From Lantana camara (Eukaryota > Streptophyta > Magnoliopsida > Lamiales > Verbenaceae), in the NCBI GenBank assembly GCA_037501455.1, contig CM074858.1, forward strand, positions 95,638,001-95,702,000: a stretch of 64,000 nucleotides of DNA, read 5' to 3'. Shown here piece by piece: positions 34,436 through 47,237 of the stretch. Within the stretch, counting starts at the first letter, position 1; every line of letters begins with the position of its first letter. The notes below the pieces were generated by a model. The model ran no database searches and had not been told where the DNA came from. It worked only from the letters and a program-made list of their open reading frames with translations. The position numbers and the translations under genes are program-made.

Positions 34436-34752
34436 GAATATATATTTTGCAAGTAATCATAACTTTTCTAATATTCGCTCTTCGTCACTCTTCCATTTTT
34501 GAATCTTCACTCCAGATTTTACTTTTTAGTTTTCATCTTCTCAGTTCTCACACAGCCACGCGTCGCCACCGCCCAACCTCCCATGCGCCGCCACTCTGCG
34601 CCTCTGACGTCACGCCTCAATCCTCACGCCAGAAGCCACCATTATCCCAACACCGTAGTCCGCAGCACCCCACGAAGCCGACCAGCCACCAGCCGCCGCA
34701 CCCACCACCAGCCCCCAATCGAGTTTAGCCCTAATTTAGTTCAGTTATTAAG
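34436..34752 (+). promoter_or_regulatory. Probable promoter end and 5' non-coding exon of the 36002 gene
   Basis: A TATA-like GAATATATATTTT at 34436-34448 is followed by a C-rich, less AT-rich segment of about 300 bp, ending at a good splice donor (TTAAG/GTATGC, GT at 34753). A matching acceptor (TGTACTGCAG, ending 35947) lies 55 bp before the ATG at 36002. I infer a leader intron of about 1.2 kb. Open frames in this exon are Pro/Ser/His-rich with no homology and are treated as untranslated. Confidence 0.5.
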
Positions 34753-35141
34753 GTATGCTTTTCATTTTTTTCTTTTTCTTTTTTTATAATGGTTGGAGGA
34801 TCAAAGAATATCAAATTCTTATGATTAATTGAGATGTTAATATGTAATTGTGTAGTTGATAAAGATTAGATATGGTATTAAATTTATGGTCGAATTGAGA
34901 ATCTGAAATGCATCTGTTTGATTTATGATTAGATGTCAGGTGGAATTAGCCAAACACTTTAAGGTTGATAGTTTCTAAACTCTAAAAGGTAAGCTTGGCC
35001 AAATTGTAAATAAATTTGTAAAATAGGTTTCTCAGTGAGTTTATAGATTTATTTTAAAGAGTGTAAACTTAGTTTCTCAATGAGTTTATAAGCTTAGCCA
35101 AACGCACAGTGGTATTTCTGGCTTACTAGGAGTTATCTGGG

Positions 35142-35744
35142 AGAAGTGTGTGAGATTATGGGTTTTGATTAATGAAAATTCGTGGGTTTCAATTTAAAAT
35201 AATTTTATTTTGTTTTGTTTTATTTTTTTGAGAGAGAGAGAGAGGCGAAAAAGGGGTTGTTGATTCTGGTAAGATGGAATGCAGAGAGTTGGAGGAAAGC
35301 TAGAAAGTGCATTTGAACGAGTCTAATTGGGTAGAGCCTCTATAGCCAAACAGCAGCATGAGTGAATTGATTAAAAATAAAATAAAATAAGTGAGGTATA
35401 GAGAAAATAAGAAGTTAAAAATAAACAAGAGAAGATAAAAGGGATTTGATTTCATTTTATTTTGTGTTAATTTAAGGAAGAGGAAGAAAACATTGAAAGA
35501 CAGAAAAAGAATTAAGAAAAAAAAAAAAAAAAAAAGAGGGGTTTGGGGCTAGCTAGGTGATGATCTTATATTATGGTGTGTTTTGGTATTGTTACGGCCC
35601 ATAGCATATTAATGGCCAGCTAAGGTATTGGTCGCTGTTGCTTGAGACCCCTATAACAGGATAACTTCTCTTTTACTTTTGCACACTTGCAAAATTTTGA
35701 ACTCTTCCTTTTGTTTTCTTTGATTTGATGTTCATTCTTGTGAA
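35142..35744 (+). repeat. Segment in the leader intron paralogous to the region upstream of the IDA-LIKE gene
   Basis: Shares long blocks with 47330-47774 and 48707-48801, for example GAATGCAGAGAGTTGGAG, GTCTAATTGGGTAGAGCC, GAGACCCCTATAACAGGA and TTGATGTTCATTCTTGT, in the same order and orientation. The hAT element at 47775-48706 is absent here, so this copy preserves the empty site. Indels and simple repeats separate the matching blocks. Confidence 0.9.
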
Positions 35745-36001
35745 AGATTCTCTTTTCAGTTCTTGTCATGAAATAATGGAATACTAAGCTGATATATGGT
35801 CTGAACTATGTCAAAGTGGCAGGGCTTAATATTCGCTTGGCTTTCCAGATTGAGTTACTAACTTAATGAAGAATTCTCTACAAGTTTTTATGTGATTTCA
35901 ACATATTGTACTTTATTCGCTGTAGTTAATTCTGTGTTGTACTGCAGCTCTGAGAGGGGAATTTTCCAAGTATCCAGATTTTTGTTCTAGAGAAGGTCAG
36001 C

Positions 36002-37109
36002 ATGTTTGCAACTGCAATCCGGTATATTGCTAGGAAACCAAAGCCAAAAATGAAACCCATAGAACTCAAAACTCCACCTGAGCAAACACAGACGATCACA
36101 AGGGTCATATTCGACATTTTAAAGGAACATGGTCCTTTAACCATTGCTGACACCTGGGAACATGTTAAGGTATTTCTTTCTTGTATATCTTCAACTGCTT
36201 AACATGATTTATGCAAGAATTAAGTTAATTTCCAGAAACTAAAAAAGTTCATTTTTGTTGCTGAACTCAATTTGGAAAAAACCTTATGAAAGCTTAAGCT
36301 GTTAAGAAGAAAGACATCATTACTGAAATACTGTCTGCTGTCAAGTTGAATGAAGGACCTCTTCATTGGTGTGGCCTCATATTGTGATGAATGATCTTTC
36401 AACCTAGGATAATTACACGGACGTACCCTGAGGTTTGCTCTAATTACACGAACTTTTCTGAGGTTTGAGAAATTACAAAAACTTTTAGTGGCATAATCTG
36501 AGGGTTGGCTAACGCATGCTATTATAGTCATGAATTTAAACTCAAATAGTGACATCGTCGATTTTGATGTAACTTAAATTCTTTCACTGGGGGAGTTTTT
36601 GTAATCTCTCAAACCTTAAGGAAGTTTGTGTAATTCGGCCAACCTCAAGATATTCTTGTGTAATTATCCCATTAATCTAAAAGCTCAAGGTTTTTGGAAT
36701 TCGAGGAGTCGTAGACATTGTTAAATAAATATTATCATCTTCTAATACGAAATTTAGAGAACAACATGTTCTTGTTTTCTTTTAGTTGCTCCACTCATCA
36801 TTAATGATTTTTAATATTACTCTTCCAATTGAGTCCACCGTTCTTTCTTGATTCATTGCCCGGTCAACTGCGGGAAATTTTGATTCCGAATTTTTCATTC
36901 TTCCACATGATCAGGAAGTTGGGTTAAAAGGGCTTTCGAGCAAGAGTCACATGAAAATAGTACTGAGATGGATGAGGGAGAGACAGAAGCTAAGGCTAAT
37001 ATGCAACCATGTCGGACCTCACAAGCAATTTTTGTACACGACATGGTTCACAAAACCTGATATCAAGCAGGCAAGGCCTGGAAATGATACTTCAAGACCA
37101 AAACCATAG
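36002..37109 (+). CDS. Small basic conserved plant protein, two coding exons (120 residues), possibly organellar
   Basis: Exon 1 is 36002-36169 (56 codons, donor AAG/GTATTT) and exon 2 is 36915-37109 (acceptor GATCAG/GAA), phase 0, giving 120 residues. The N-terminus (MFATAIRYIARKPKPKMK) is basic and lacks acidic residues, fitting a mitochondrial presequence. The body has TPPEQTQTITRVIFDILKEH, then PLTIADTWEHVK, EVGLKGLSSKSHMKIVLRWM and CNHVGPHKQFLYTTWFTKP. The alternating helices and basic, aromatic end suggest a small winged-helix-like fold. I recall closely similar plant proteins but cannot name a function. The intact frame, clean splice sites and conserved look argue for a real gene. The coding intron hosts a MITE (36407-36670). 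Confidence 0.82.
36407..36670. mobile_element. MITE-like inverted repeat in the coding intron
   Basis: Ends GGATAATTACAC and complement (GTGTAATTATCC), with CCTGAGGTTTG / CAACCTCAAG blocks inside, resembling the Mutator-type families at 21445 and 31609. No exact target duplication was found, so it is probably old. Confidence 0.65.
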
Positions 37110-40100
37110 TAGCTGTGAAAGCTGCATGTGTTGATAATGAAAGAGGTCACTTCTTGTAATTCAGAAACTCTGGTCTATAATTTTATATTCTCATACATGC
37201 TGTTTTTTGCATATATCGATAGAAGGGGATAAACTGGACATCTCTTTGTTTAAATGAAGCCCAAATGGTTTCGGTTGTTGCCTGAAGTAGAATTTTGCTG
37301 CCCTTCTTTACATATTTTCTTCACGAAGTAGAACAGAGCCAAGAAAAGCTTTGCTTCGGAGTGTGTTTGGCTTAGTTCTTTTTTTATATGCTGCTCGCTT
37401 GATGTTAAAAGTGTGTGGATAATAATACAATCGTGAGTTTAGCACAGATGGACATGTTCTTGATTCTGATAGGAGTTCCTTATCTCCTCAGATATTTCAA
37501 GAATCAAGATTGGCTTCGTCGTGACTTAATGCCATTAATATTGAAGAGGATTTGTATGAAGTTAGAAACAGTTGAAAAAGGTATTCTTTCTGAATTGAAG
37601 AGGATTAATATTATTTATTTATTTTTAATTTTGACCAAGTTTATCCTCTTATTTTTATTGCAGAATTGAAGAAGGGGAGAGTTGATTCAACCATTATTGG
37701 TATTTGAACAATTTGTCTGATTGTGTTATTCATTGTTTTCTCAGTGTTGTTTAGTGTTTAAGTTTGAATTTTTGGATGTATTAAAACTCGATGGATTCAA
37801 ATGGAACTATTGTATGTTATGATGGATTTTGACGGCTTTGATTTTGATGAACTTAGATGAAATTGTTGTATGTTGTGATGAATTTTTTTTGTTATTTAAA
37901 CACACACACACATGAGTTATTATCTTGAAAAATGATTTTTTAACTACTTGCACCAATCATTTGCGCGGGTTGGTATGTTGTGATGAATTTTGATGTAACT
38001 AAGTGATTCGAGGGTTCTTTCTCGAAAGTAATGATTCGGATTCGAATTCCTCCGATCATTTGGGGGTGTGTGTTTAAGAAAAATACAAGAAGAGAAGTCT
38101 TTAACTGAACTCCCGGACTCCCATTCTTGCACCCACCCCTAAAGCTACCCTAAGTTTAACTGAACTGATTTTTCGGTTGGGGCCGAACTGACCCACTGGA
38201 TGGAGACCCGTTAGGTAAAGGGTCTTTAAAATTTTTAATTGCTTTAGGGTTCAAAGTTCAATCTATTACAAACTTCTTTGAGATATTATTGAGTAATTTT
38301 TTCAAAGTAGCAAAAGAGAAATGGTATGCGATGCGATGCATCCACATCAATTTCTATGTAAAAAGTGAGAAAGGTGATTCAAGTGTTGCATGGCCCAACC
38401 CAACCCACAACGTGCAATATATACTTCCCCATGTTGTAGAATCTACATTTTCTTAATGGTATTCGATAAGTCGCATCTTCATAGATAGGAATGATCATAG
38501 ATATACTTTTCTTAAATCGCACCAAACCGCCCCTCCTTTGTCGATTTATTAAAAAAAAAACCCAAGAATTATCGATTGAAGGGTGAATTAGGTTCGATTA
38601 TAATTTAGAAAATATTTATTTTCTTGATTTCTTATCTTAATTGGGTTTAATATGATCATGTTAAAATTTTGTTAAATACCAATTCGATTTGTTTACTATA
38701 ATAAATTGTCTTAACTAATTAGCAACTCTTTATTAAAGTTGTTAAATAATGTAGTGTATCCTTATATTTTTTTAGACTTTGCCAATAATATAGAACTCTT
38801 ATGGTATTTTAGCAAACACAGAAATTGTATGTTAAATAACTAATACATCCATTTCAAATAAAGTAATCTATTTCTTAGTGTACATATTGTCTAACAAAAC
38901 CTCAAAAAAATAAAAAATAAATAAAAAAAAAAAACCCAAGTTTCTTATAAAGTTCTGTCAATATTTTTATGAATATATATTTTAGATCAACAAATACTAA
39001 TATTAAGATAAAAATTACGAAGAAAATATTTAAATGCTATTAGAATTAAAGATTGTGAGGAATTTGACTTCTTATCAATATTGTAAAAGTACAGAAGAGA
39101 GTATATTTATACAATTAGTGGATAAAGACTAAAGTAAGGATAATTACAGCTAAACTAATTAATTAACTATTAACACTAATTAGAATAATTTAGAAAATAT
39201 CCCACTTAAAAATTTTAAAGAAAATAATCCCACCTTCCAAAAAGTTGGGCCGACCGCTGGCCTAATACAATTGGGGCAAGAAGTATCAATCCTTATGTGT
39301 CTTAAAATTACCTCATTTTGTCGTAAGCATATGATTCATCTTCTTCTTCAAATCCTTTACACCAAGGAGTTGACACGAAGAAGAGAAAAAGAAAGCACAA
39401 ATTCTCACTTTTCAGAGAAAAGAAATAGGTATTAAGAAAAATGCTAAAAGAAAATTCAGGAAAAAAAAATCGACAACAGTCCATTACTATCGCTTTTTCA
39501 AATTTTCAACTTATTTTTTCGGTTAATAATCAAATCGATTCAAACTGGTTTTATGAGATTGTCTCAATCTAAACAAGTCACTAATCACCGATCAAACCGA
39601 CTAAACCAATTGAACTCAATTTTGAAAACACTTAAAAAAAAGGTACACTTGGACACGTACCCAATAGGAGGGGATCGCCCAAGCCATTAGCCATGAATAT
39701 GGATAAGATTAGTTGGGGAACTTTTGTGAATGAATTGAGTATAATCATGCATGCTAAGTCAAGTGATATCACACAATAGTACCAAGCCTTTTAACTATTA
39801 ACCTATCATGCATTAATACTTTTAAAAATATCATTTTATCGTATTGTATTGTGTAAAGTATCATATTTGATATTTCTCACATGAAAATTTTAAAAAAAGA
39901 TTTATATCATTATATCCGTATTGTATATATGTAATCGTGTGCGTATCCATACATTATAGCTGATAAGAGATTAATGAAGAAAATTAAAGGGAAAATAAAT
40001 TCTAATTATCACCGTCCAATGAGTTGTAGTTTTCATGATTGATCACAATTCACACACATATGCGTCAATCGTCATATTCATGAAAATTGCTGCACATAAT

Positions 40101-40375
40101 GAAGAACAAAGAAACGTGGTGGAGCTAATATTAAAATGATCACTACTTTTATAATAATTACCAAAAAAGTTAATTAAAATTATATAGCTTCAGAAAATGA
40201 TGAGTCGTCTTTAATTGACCATAATAGAGGAAGAAAAAGCTGAAGAACATCATCATGACGCATGTTTTAGGTTTGCATTTTGGGCTCTATTAACTCGTAA
40301 ATGACCCATAGAAGCTCCATGGGGCCCATTTACCATATCCCACAAAATATTATTAATCTTTCTTCTCTTTGTTTA
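37110..40375. other. Intergenic AT-rich DNA
   Basis: Begins with the 3' untranslated region of the 120-residue gene. Open frames such as 37415-37669 have no recognisable domains. A short CA repeat lies near 37900. No RNA genes or element termini were recognised. Confidence 0.45.
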
Positions 40376-40759
40376 GAGTAAATATCATGTTTAGTATCTC
40401 AAGTTTTTAATTTGTAATTTTTAGTTTCTAAAGTTTCAAAAGTAACATATAAATTACTTTGTTATTAATTTGTTTTAAGCTAGTTATCACCAATTTTTCC
40501 AATGAAAAAGTGACCCAAAAAAAATTTATGTAATTACTATCAAAGGGTATAACCTTAAGTGTTCAAGACAAAAATACTTTTACTAATCGCATACCTGATG
40601 CAAATGAAAATTTTTTCGACCACATTCTTACCAGATAGGTTATTGAGGGACTAATTTGAGACAAATTAGTAACATTAGAGATTATTTTTTATTTTTGAAA
40701 CTTCAATTACTAAAGTGACACAAATTCAAAATTTTAGGAATTAAATATGATATTTACTC
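40376..40759. mobile_element. Non-autonomous element with inverted ends
   Basis: Starts GAGTAAATATCATGTTTAG and ends with its imperfect complement (TAAATATGATATTTACTC). Further complementary blocks (TTGTAATTTTTAG / CTAAAGTG region) extend inward about 120 bp. No clear target duplication. Non-coding. Confidence 0.6.
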
Positions 40760-43700
40760 TTCTTTATATTTTAAAAGATAACAACGTCAAGGATCAATAC
40801 GAACCTATGAGGCAGGGTGATGGATAGAAATACAAAAACCATATAAATACAATATGATGGTATGAAAATATGATATATTTAGAATATTTAAACATCATAG
40901 CATAATTATCAAACCCTAAAATATAATTTAAAATAAATACTAACGGTGACCAAAATTTATACTGTTTTATTTGAGAATTGAGCTAAGAACTCAGTTGAAT
41001 TTAAACTTTAAGCATATTATATCGAAATGATACTTAATTGAATATCCAAAAAACTAAATCACATTTCACTATATTGTCTTAGTTATTTTTGTAACGTTAA
41101 AGAATTATTAAATAAATAATCATAATGAGATCATAGATTAATACATATAGAAGTCTTTCGAAAATATATTTATCTTAATCCCTAACTAGATAGCAAACAT
41201 CCCCAGATTGAGTGAGAGAGATCATAATAATTGATTCCCTCTTTTCAGATAATTAAAATTTAAAAATAAACCAAAGTTGAGCACTTAGTCCATTCAAAAC
41301 ATTTATGAAGTAATAAATATATTGATTTAGTGACACATTTGGCCCATATATATACACTCCATATTAAGCCTCTTCCTAGGACCAAATATTAAATTGCCAC
41401 ATAAATACACACATATATATGACAGAGAAACCATGACGCAATTTATAACAATAGTATAAATATTATATACTAAATTTGGCCTTGAAACAAGGAACAAGAT
41501 TTGAGGGAAATCATTTCAAAATGTCAATAAAAAGATTTATAAGATTTCTATTTTAAAATAATACCCCCAAATATTTTACATGAAACCATAGTCAAAAGGG
41601 TCCCCTTCCCTTGAAGGACTTTTATTCAAACTATTAATTCTGACTCTTACAACCTAACGACTCCCACTCAACAAACTAAGTTGTCGTCATCTTATTATAT
41701 ATATACGTAATTCTAATTCAAATTTAACTCGATCAATTTAAAAATATCGATACGATAATATAAATATGACACGATATAGATATGATGATATTGCTTTTTT
41801 TTTTTTTAATTTTTCATTTGAGGAGTATCGGGCATTATATCTGACACGATAAAATAATATTTTTTAAAATATCCGTGCATCAAATGTCGTGTTGTTAGTA
41901 AAAAATTTAGGTATAGTGATCAATCAAATGACAAGTGCAATATACTTATCATTATAATTTGTTGGGTTCGATCGAGTCGAATTTGTGCTAGAAATTTTCC
42001 TCCTACCCCCTAACTATGAAGTTTAAATCAAAAAATGGGAAAATTTTATTTTTGTTCCCAGTATTTGTTAATAGTATCATTTTAGTTCTGAAATTGTAAT
42101 AAAGCTATAAAAGAAACTTTATAATTCCTGGAATTTAAAAATTAGCCCCGCTGTTATCATTTAATTCACTTTCCGGCGAGAATGTTTGGCGCTTTGAATT
42201 GAAGGTAAAAGTGTCGGTCATCATTTTGTAATGTCTTCAACCTTAGTCCCTATAAAGCATAAACATTTTCTCTGAAAATTACAGATTTGACCCCTATACT
42301 TGTCAAGCTTCACAGTTACGTCCCTAAACATTTCGTCTGTTAATTTTTGGAATTGAAAAGTAGATTTTTAAACTTCTTAATAATTCTTAACTTGGGTCGT
42401 GTAGGGCATGTCAATCTTTTTCAATATAGGCTTACAGCCACAAAGGTCTATTGCATATCCCTTCTTCTTCTTCTTTTTTTTCTATATTTTTTCTGAAATT
42501 TCATTATCACTTTTTTATTTGGAAGTGACAAGAGAACTTCAATTATTTGTTTAGCTCTTACTTTTTTTTTTATAAATAACTATTAGTAATTCCTCCAACT
42601 ATTTTTTCATGAGATTCTAAATTTATTATTGGTGTTCTCAAGTTCGAATCTTTGCCGCCTGACTTATGCACGTATATCTTTAAAAATATTATTTTTTTAA
42701 TCTTTTTTGCCATGACTTATGCACGTATATTTTTTAAGATATCATTTTTTCGAATCATGTTATGTCGAACGAAAACAATAATTTGTCAGACATGTATCAC
42801 TTCTCAAATTTGTGAAAAAGCAGTATTTTTATATGCATATTATGTCATATTATATATTTATTTTGAGAAGGCTACTACGATTCAGTGGAGGGACTCATCT
42901 ATCATTCCAAATATTAGGGATTTGAATCCCAACTTTTGGTATGAGCAAAATTAAATTTTCTAATCGGTTGTCTCACCTTTTGAAGTGCCTATACAATTTA
43001 AAGAAAGAATTAATCATTATAATCAACCGTGAATAACTGATTTAGGAAAAAAATATATAAAGAATATATAATATTCCTTAAGAGAAATTTCCGTTATACC
43101 TTTTTATCTCTTGAAAAATATAACTCTTATTTAGGATATTTTTCTTTTTGTTATATTATACCTTAACTGTTTGGAATTATATTAACTTGACTAAAATTTT
43201 GTATCTAAAATTTTAAATACATAATTATTATTAATAAAAAAATTAAATCTTAAAAATTAATTCTCCCCACACCCTTAATAAATTAAAGATGACATTTGGA
43301 AAAATAAAAAAGTGTAGCATTATGACTTTGGAAGCTGTATGTATCTTTGGTTATCCATTTTCTGACAACTTTCATTAGTCATGCGGTTGTTCGTTTCTTT
43401 TCATTTGTATCAAATATAAACTTTATTTCCATTCTACAAAGAGGACCCACAACAACAAATTAATAATTGCATTTATACATATTCAATGTTTGATGCCAAA
43501 ATAAAACTAGCTACACATGAGTCATAAATTACCATTATCACATTTAAATGTAATTTTAAATTTGAACCCAAATTTTCTAAAATGGTATTGTTTTTCTTTT
43601 TCAATTCAATTTAACGGTCTAAAACAATTTTATATCTTAATTTTGTGCAACAGTTGATACACAAAACAAAAATCATCTTTTCTCGCTTTAACAAAAAGAA

Positions 43701-45686
43701 AGACAGATAATAATAGCACTATCAATCCTCTTTTTTTCTTTTTTTTTTTTATAGTCCATTTTCATCGAACGAGTCGGGACGGACAACATATGGTGTAAAA
43801 TTTTCCGTACTAATGGTACCCGCATTCCCAACGACTCGAACTCAACACATTTGACTAAGTTAGTATAGCGTCAAATAACTGAGTTAAGTTTAGTAAACAA
43901 AATAGAAATTCTTGAGAAATTATCACATCTTGATAGGTGATGAAAATTGTCTACTCAGTGTAATTTAGCCGTTCAACAATATATTCATACTCGAATTTAA
44001 TTTAGTAATTCGACACCAAATAGTGAAAATAAATATTCTTGAGAGATTATCACATCTTAATATGTGATGAAAGTCACCGAGCAGTATAATATAACCATTC
44101 AACGATATATTCATATTCAAATATAATTTAGTTGTTCAACACCAAACAATATAATTTAGTTAGTTAATAATCTCATATTCAAATTCTTAAGAATACATCT
44201 ATCATTACATTTTAAAAGGAAAAAAGTTGATGAGAGTCCACTAACTGGTAGTAATAATTGGCACCCTATTGACAATCACCAACTCAATTTGCTTTTCCCT
44301 ATTTGTTTATGATTGTGATAATATGATTATGTAGGATAAATCATGAACCATGAATGAGATTCCCATTTTCTCAGAAATCATTGTAAATAAATAAAAATTA
44401 TTGCAAATACTGAGCCAATTTGAAGGTATTTTGCTATATATATTTTTGGCTTTCTTTGAGTAGCCACGTGAGGGGCTCTGATCATCAAATTAATATAGGA
44501 TATCTATTTATATAATTACGATTTGAGTGGATGATAATTAATTAATTAACAAGAGAAGCATTAATTGTTAAACAAATGAAGTATAATTATAACAACAGGA
44601 TTATTAATTAATTGCTTGTTAATAATTATATTTTGCTTGGTTTAATTATTTTTGTTTTAAATATTTGAATTTAAATAATAATTATTTGGATATTAATAAT
44701 AATTCATAATTTTCCTCACGAAGGTAAAATACACAATTTCTTTCTTTCTTGCTTTTTTTTTTATATTATTATAAGAAAAGGAACTAATATAGATGAGCAC
44801 TAAAATGTTTTTATGTAGTTACCGACTTACCGTATTACATCAGCGTTACATGGATATCAATCACTAACACTTTAAAAAATTAAAAGCAATGAATTTAATT
44901 AATGCTCATAAGGATAAATATCCGATTAAAAAAAGCTTTAAAATATGAGTTCTTTTAAATCTATTTCTCTTATCTGCATAATTACAACTTGTACCATTTA
45001 GAGTTTTTTATATTTTTTACCCCTATATGTTGTAAAATTAAAATTACCTCATCCTACCATTTTCTAAGTATTTGAATCAATTAATTGTTTTATCCTAATT
45101 TAAAAAAATGAAGAACCAAAAAATTTGATTTAATTTGAGAGCTAAATTAAAAGTCTAAATTAGTCTGAATTTCTTCCTCTATCTGGTGGTTGACTTTGTT
45201 GCCATGACTCAAGCCTTAGCTACTAATGGAATCATCGTAGCTGTGACCAGCAAGTCCTCGAATGGGACTTATTGGTTTAGGAACCCTTTCTCTGATAATT
45301 GTCCAAGATTGTACTCGCCTCATTATTTTCGTTGGCATTTTTGTACGTTTGGTGTCGAAGACACTTGGATTTTCTGTTTGTATTCTCCGGTTCTGATTGC
45401 TATGAGGGGGGGGGGGGGTCGGGTCCTCATTAAAAATCAGACTGTTTTCACCAAAAAAAACGAAAAAAAAATCCTTAATTTTTTTAATTTGTGAGTTAGG
45501 GAAAAACTTGTCGGTTCCCTCACATAATCATTTAAATAATAATGAAATAAGATAATTTATAAAGACATATGAATTATAATTATGTAATATTTTAAAAAGT
45601 GATTATAAAAAATCCTAAAAATATTCCATACACTAGTTTTGGGTAAAAAAGAAAAGAAAAACACAATTAATGAAAGCTCTTCACAT
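40760..45686. other. Gene-poor AT-rich intergenic DNA
   Basis: No supportable gene. It includes a dispersed-repeat copy (about 41890-42000) and a SINE-like copy (43735-43873). The 45186-45494 open frame has no recognised domain and contains a G-run. Confidence 0.45.
43735..43873 (-). mobile_element. SINE-like repeat, short copy
   Basis: On the minus strand it ends in an A-rich tail (complement of the T-run at 43735-43751), preceded by ATGAAAATGGACTAT, which also occurs in the copy at 48921-49086. It has a Pol III B-box-like GTTCGAGTC near its 5' end. The A-box-to-B-box distance is short, so this copy is probably internally deleted. Confidence 0.4.
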
Positions 45687-45695
45687 TATAAAATA

Positions 45696-45989
45696 GAGAA
45701 AAAAAAGTTTTGTTATCTGGACTTTGCGCGTTTTTGCAATTTATCATATCGTGCAATTTTCATTGCAAACCACCATTTAAACTTTATTTTTGGTGGTTTT
45801 GATAAAAATACAACTGACGTGACGCATTTCAAAACATGCCACGTGTCAAGTTAATTTTTTGGCCAAAACCACCAAAAGATGACGGTTTGTTAAAATTGCA
45901 AAGTTCAGATGATGGTTTGCAATGAAAGTTACCCGACATGGTAAATTGCAAAAACGTCCAAAGTACGGATGATAATTTTTTTTTTCTCC
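45696..45989. mobile_element. Mutator-type MITE, 294 bp
   Basis: A long inverted repeat: the left arm has GTTTTTGCAATTTATCAT and CATTGCAAACCACCAT, and the right arm carries their near-complements. It is flanked by the 9-bp duplication TATAAAATA (45687-45695 and 45990-45998), with one extra terminal C at the right end. Non-coding. Confidence 0.82.
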
Positions 45990-45998
45990 TATAAAATA

Positions 45999-46994
45999 TG
46001 ACCCAAAGAAACGGATACAGCAATACGAACATGATACTATAAATTTTTTCTTGAAATTTTTATGTGAGAGTGTATTAAACACGAATATTCAATATAATAT
46101 AATAAAAAAATAATATTTTTAAAAGTATCCATGAATCATAAACAATGAATTAAAGAAAAACAAAAACAAAATATGGAGCACTATAATTTTTGTTTTTTTA
46201 AAAAGCTCAATTCATATATATAATTTCCTTATGAATTAAGAATGATTATCATTGTACATAAATTCAGAAGATTACGTGCACCGGATAAAAGCAAAATACG
46301 AGGAGAGAGAGAGGCACGGTAAAAAGCATTACGTGCACATACTGCAAAAAAATATATTTGTTTCACCTTACCTGCACTACTAACAATTATCTTTTTCTTT
46401 GACAGGTTACAAATGATTCGAAGCTGTCACATGATAGATTTCAAGCATTATTACACAAAATTATAATTAATCATGCCAACATACAGTAAAACCCATCATG
46501 TTTCCCACCTCAATTAACTATTCAAATCCAAATTTCAAAAAACAAAAATAAAAATAATCCAAGAACTATATTTCTGCATGTATAATCCTTGTTTACATAC
46601 ATTATACAACCGAGTATATAACTACATAATATGTACAACAATCACTCCAAAAGAGAAGAACGAAACATCTTTAACCCAAAATACCAGCAAGAAAGCTAGT
46701 TAATTAACCCATAATTATCTGATAATTAATCACTATCCTTGATAAACAGCCAAGAAGAAGATGAAGCTAGCCCCCTTCATCAGCTCCATTTACACATGGA
46801 GCATATATATAATCATATATACCAAACCTCGTAATCCAAAGCCAAAATGAGAAAGAAATTAAGGGATCATCTTACGTCGTCGATCATCATCATGTACATT
46901 CACAAAAAAAAACTACTCTTAACCTTAATTCCTCCAAAAAAATGGGGTAAAGATTAAAGAAAAGATCAAAAAAGAGAGCCCATTTTCGATATTT
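45999..46994. other. Intergenic, including the 3' region of the IDA-LIKE gene
   Basis: No further gene seen. The last few hundred bases should include the 3' untranslated region of the minus-strand peptide gene. Confidence 0.45.
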
Positions 46995-47237
46995 TCAAGG
47001 AAATCTCCAGCTTTGGAGGCCAAGATCGTTGTGTTTTCTCGACGGCCCCGAAGCGGGCACCCATCTCTTGGGCATGAAGTTGAAGAAATGGCCATGAATA
47101 TGATTGTTGTTATCGTTATCTTGATGCCTCACTTTGAATGCGTTTACCGTTCTGGAGCCGCTGCAGTGGCCGGCGGCGAACACCAGAAGCACCACCGCCG
47201 CCGCCGTCACGAGCTGTAGCAGTCTGCAGCTATTCAT
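46995..47237 (-). CDS. IDL: IDA-LIKE (IDL6/7-type) secreted peptide precursor, 80 residues
   Basis: The precursor has a signal peptide (residues 1 to about 26, MNSCRLLQLVTAAAVVLLVF with a hydrophobic core), a variable His/Asn/Asp-rich middle (HQDNDNNNHIHGH), and a C-terminal EPIP-type motif PKRWVPASGPSRKHN at about 56-70 followed by DLGLQSWRFP. IDA-family peptides are processed from such precursors in the apoplast and signal through HAESA-type receptor kinases in organ separation and stress responses. The S-G-P-S-R-K-H-N core and the D-L/I-G-L tail resemble IDL6/IDL7 rather than IDA itself. It is intronless, as is usual. The inner ATG was chosen because it gives a normal signal peptide; an in-frame ATG 21 codons upstream (47300) would add a second hydrophobic stretch. 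The upstream DNA is partly paralogous to 35142-35744. Confidence 0.9.
   Translation of the reverse strand: MNSCRLLQLVTAAAVVLLVFAAGHCSGSRTVNAFKVRHQDNDNNNHIHGHFFNFMPKRWVPASGPSRKHNDLGLQSWRFP

Noticed and set aside
34447..34789. Two Pro/Ser/His/Arg-rich frames (93 and 96 codons)
   Set aside because: They sit in the inferred 5' non-coding exon, overlap each other in different frames and have no domain; one crosses the splice donor.
37415..37669. 84-codon frame downstream of the 120-residue gene
   Set aside because: No domain, AT-rich codon use like the surrounding DNA, and no splice context.
45186..45494. 102-codon frame with a gene-like start
   Set aside because: No recognised family, interrupted by a G-run and ending in low-complexity Lys/Asn; not supportable as a gene.
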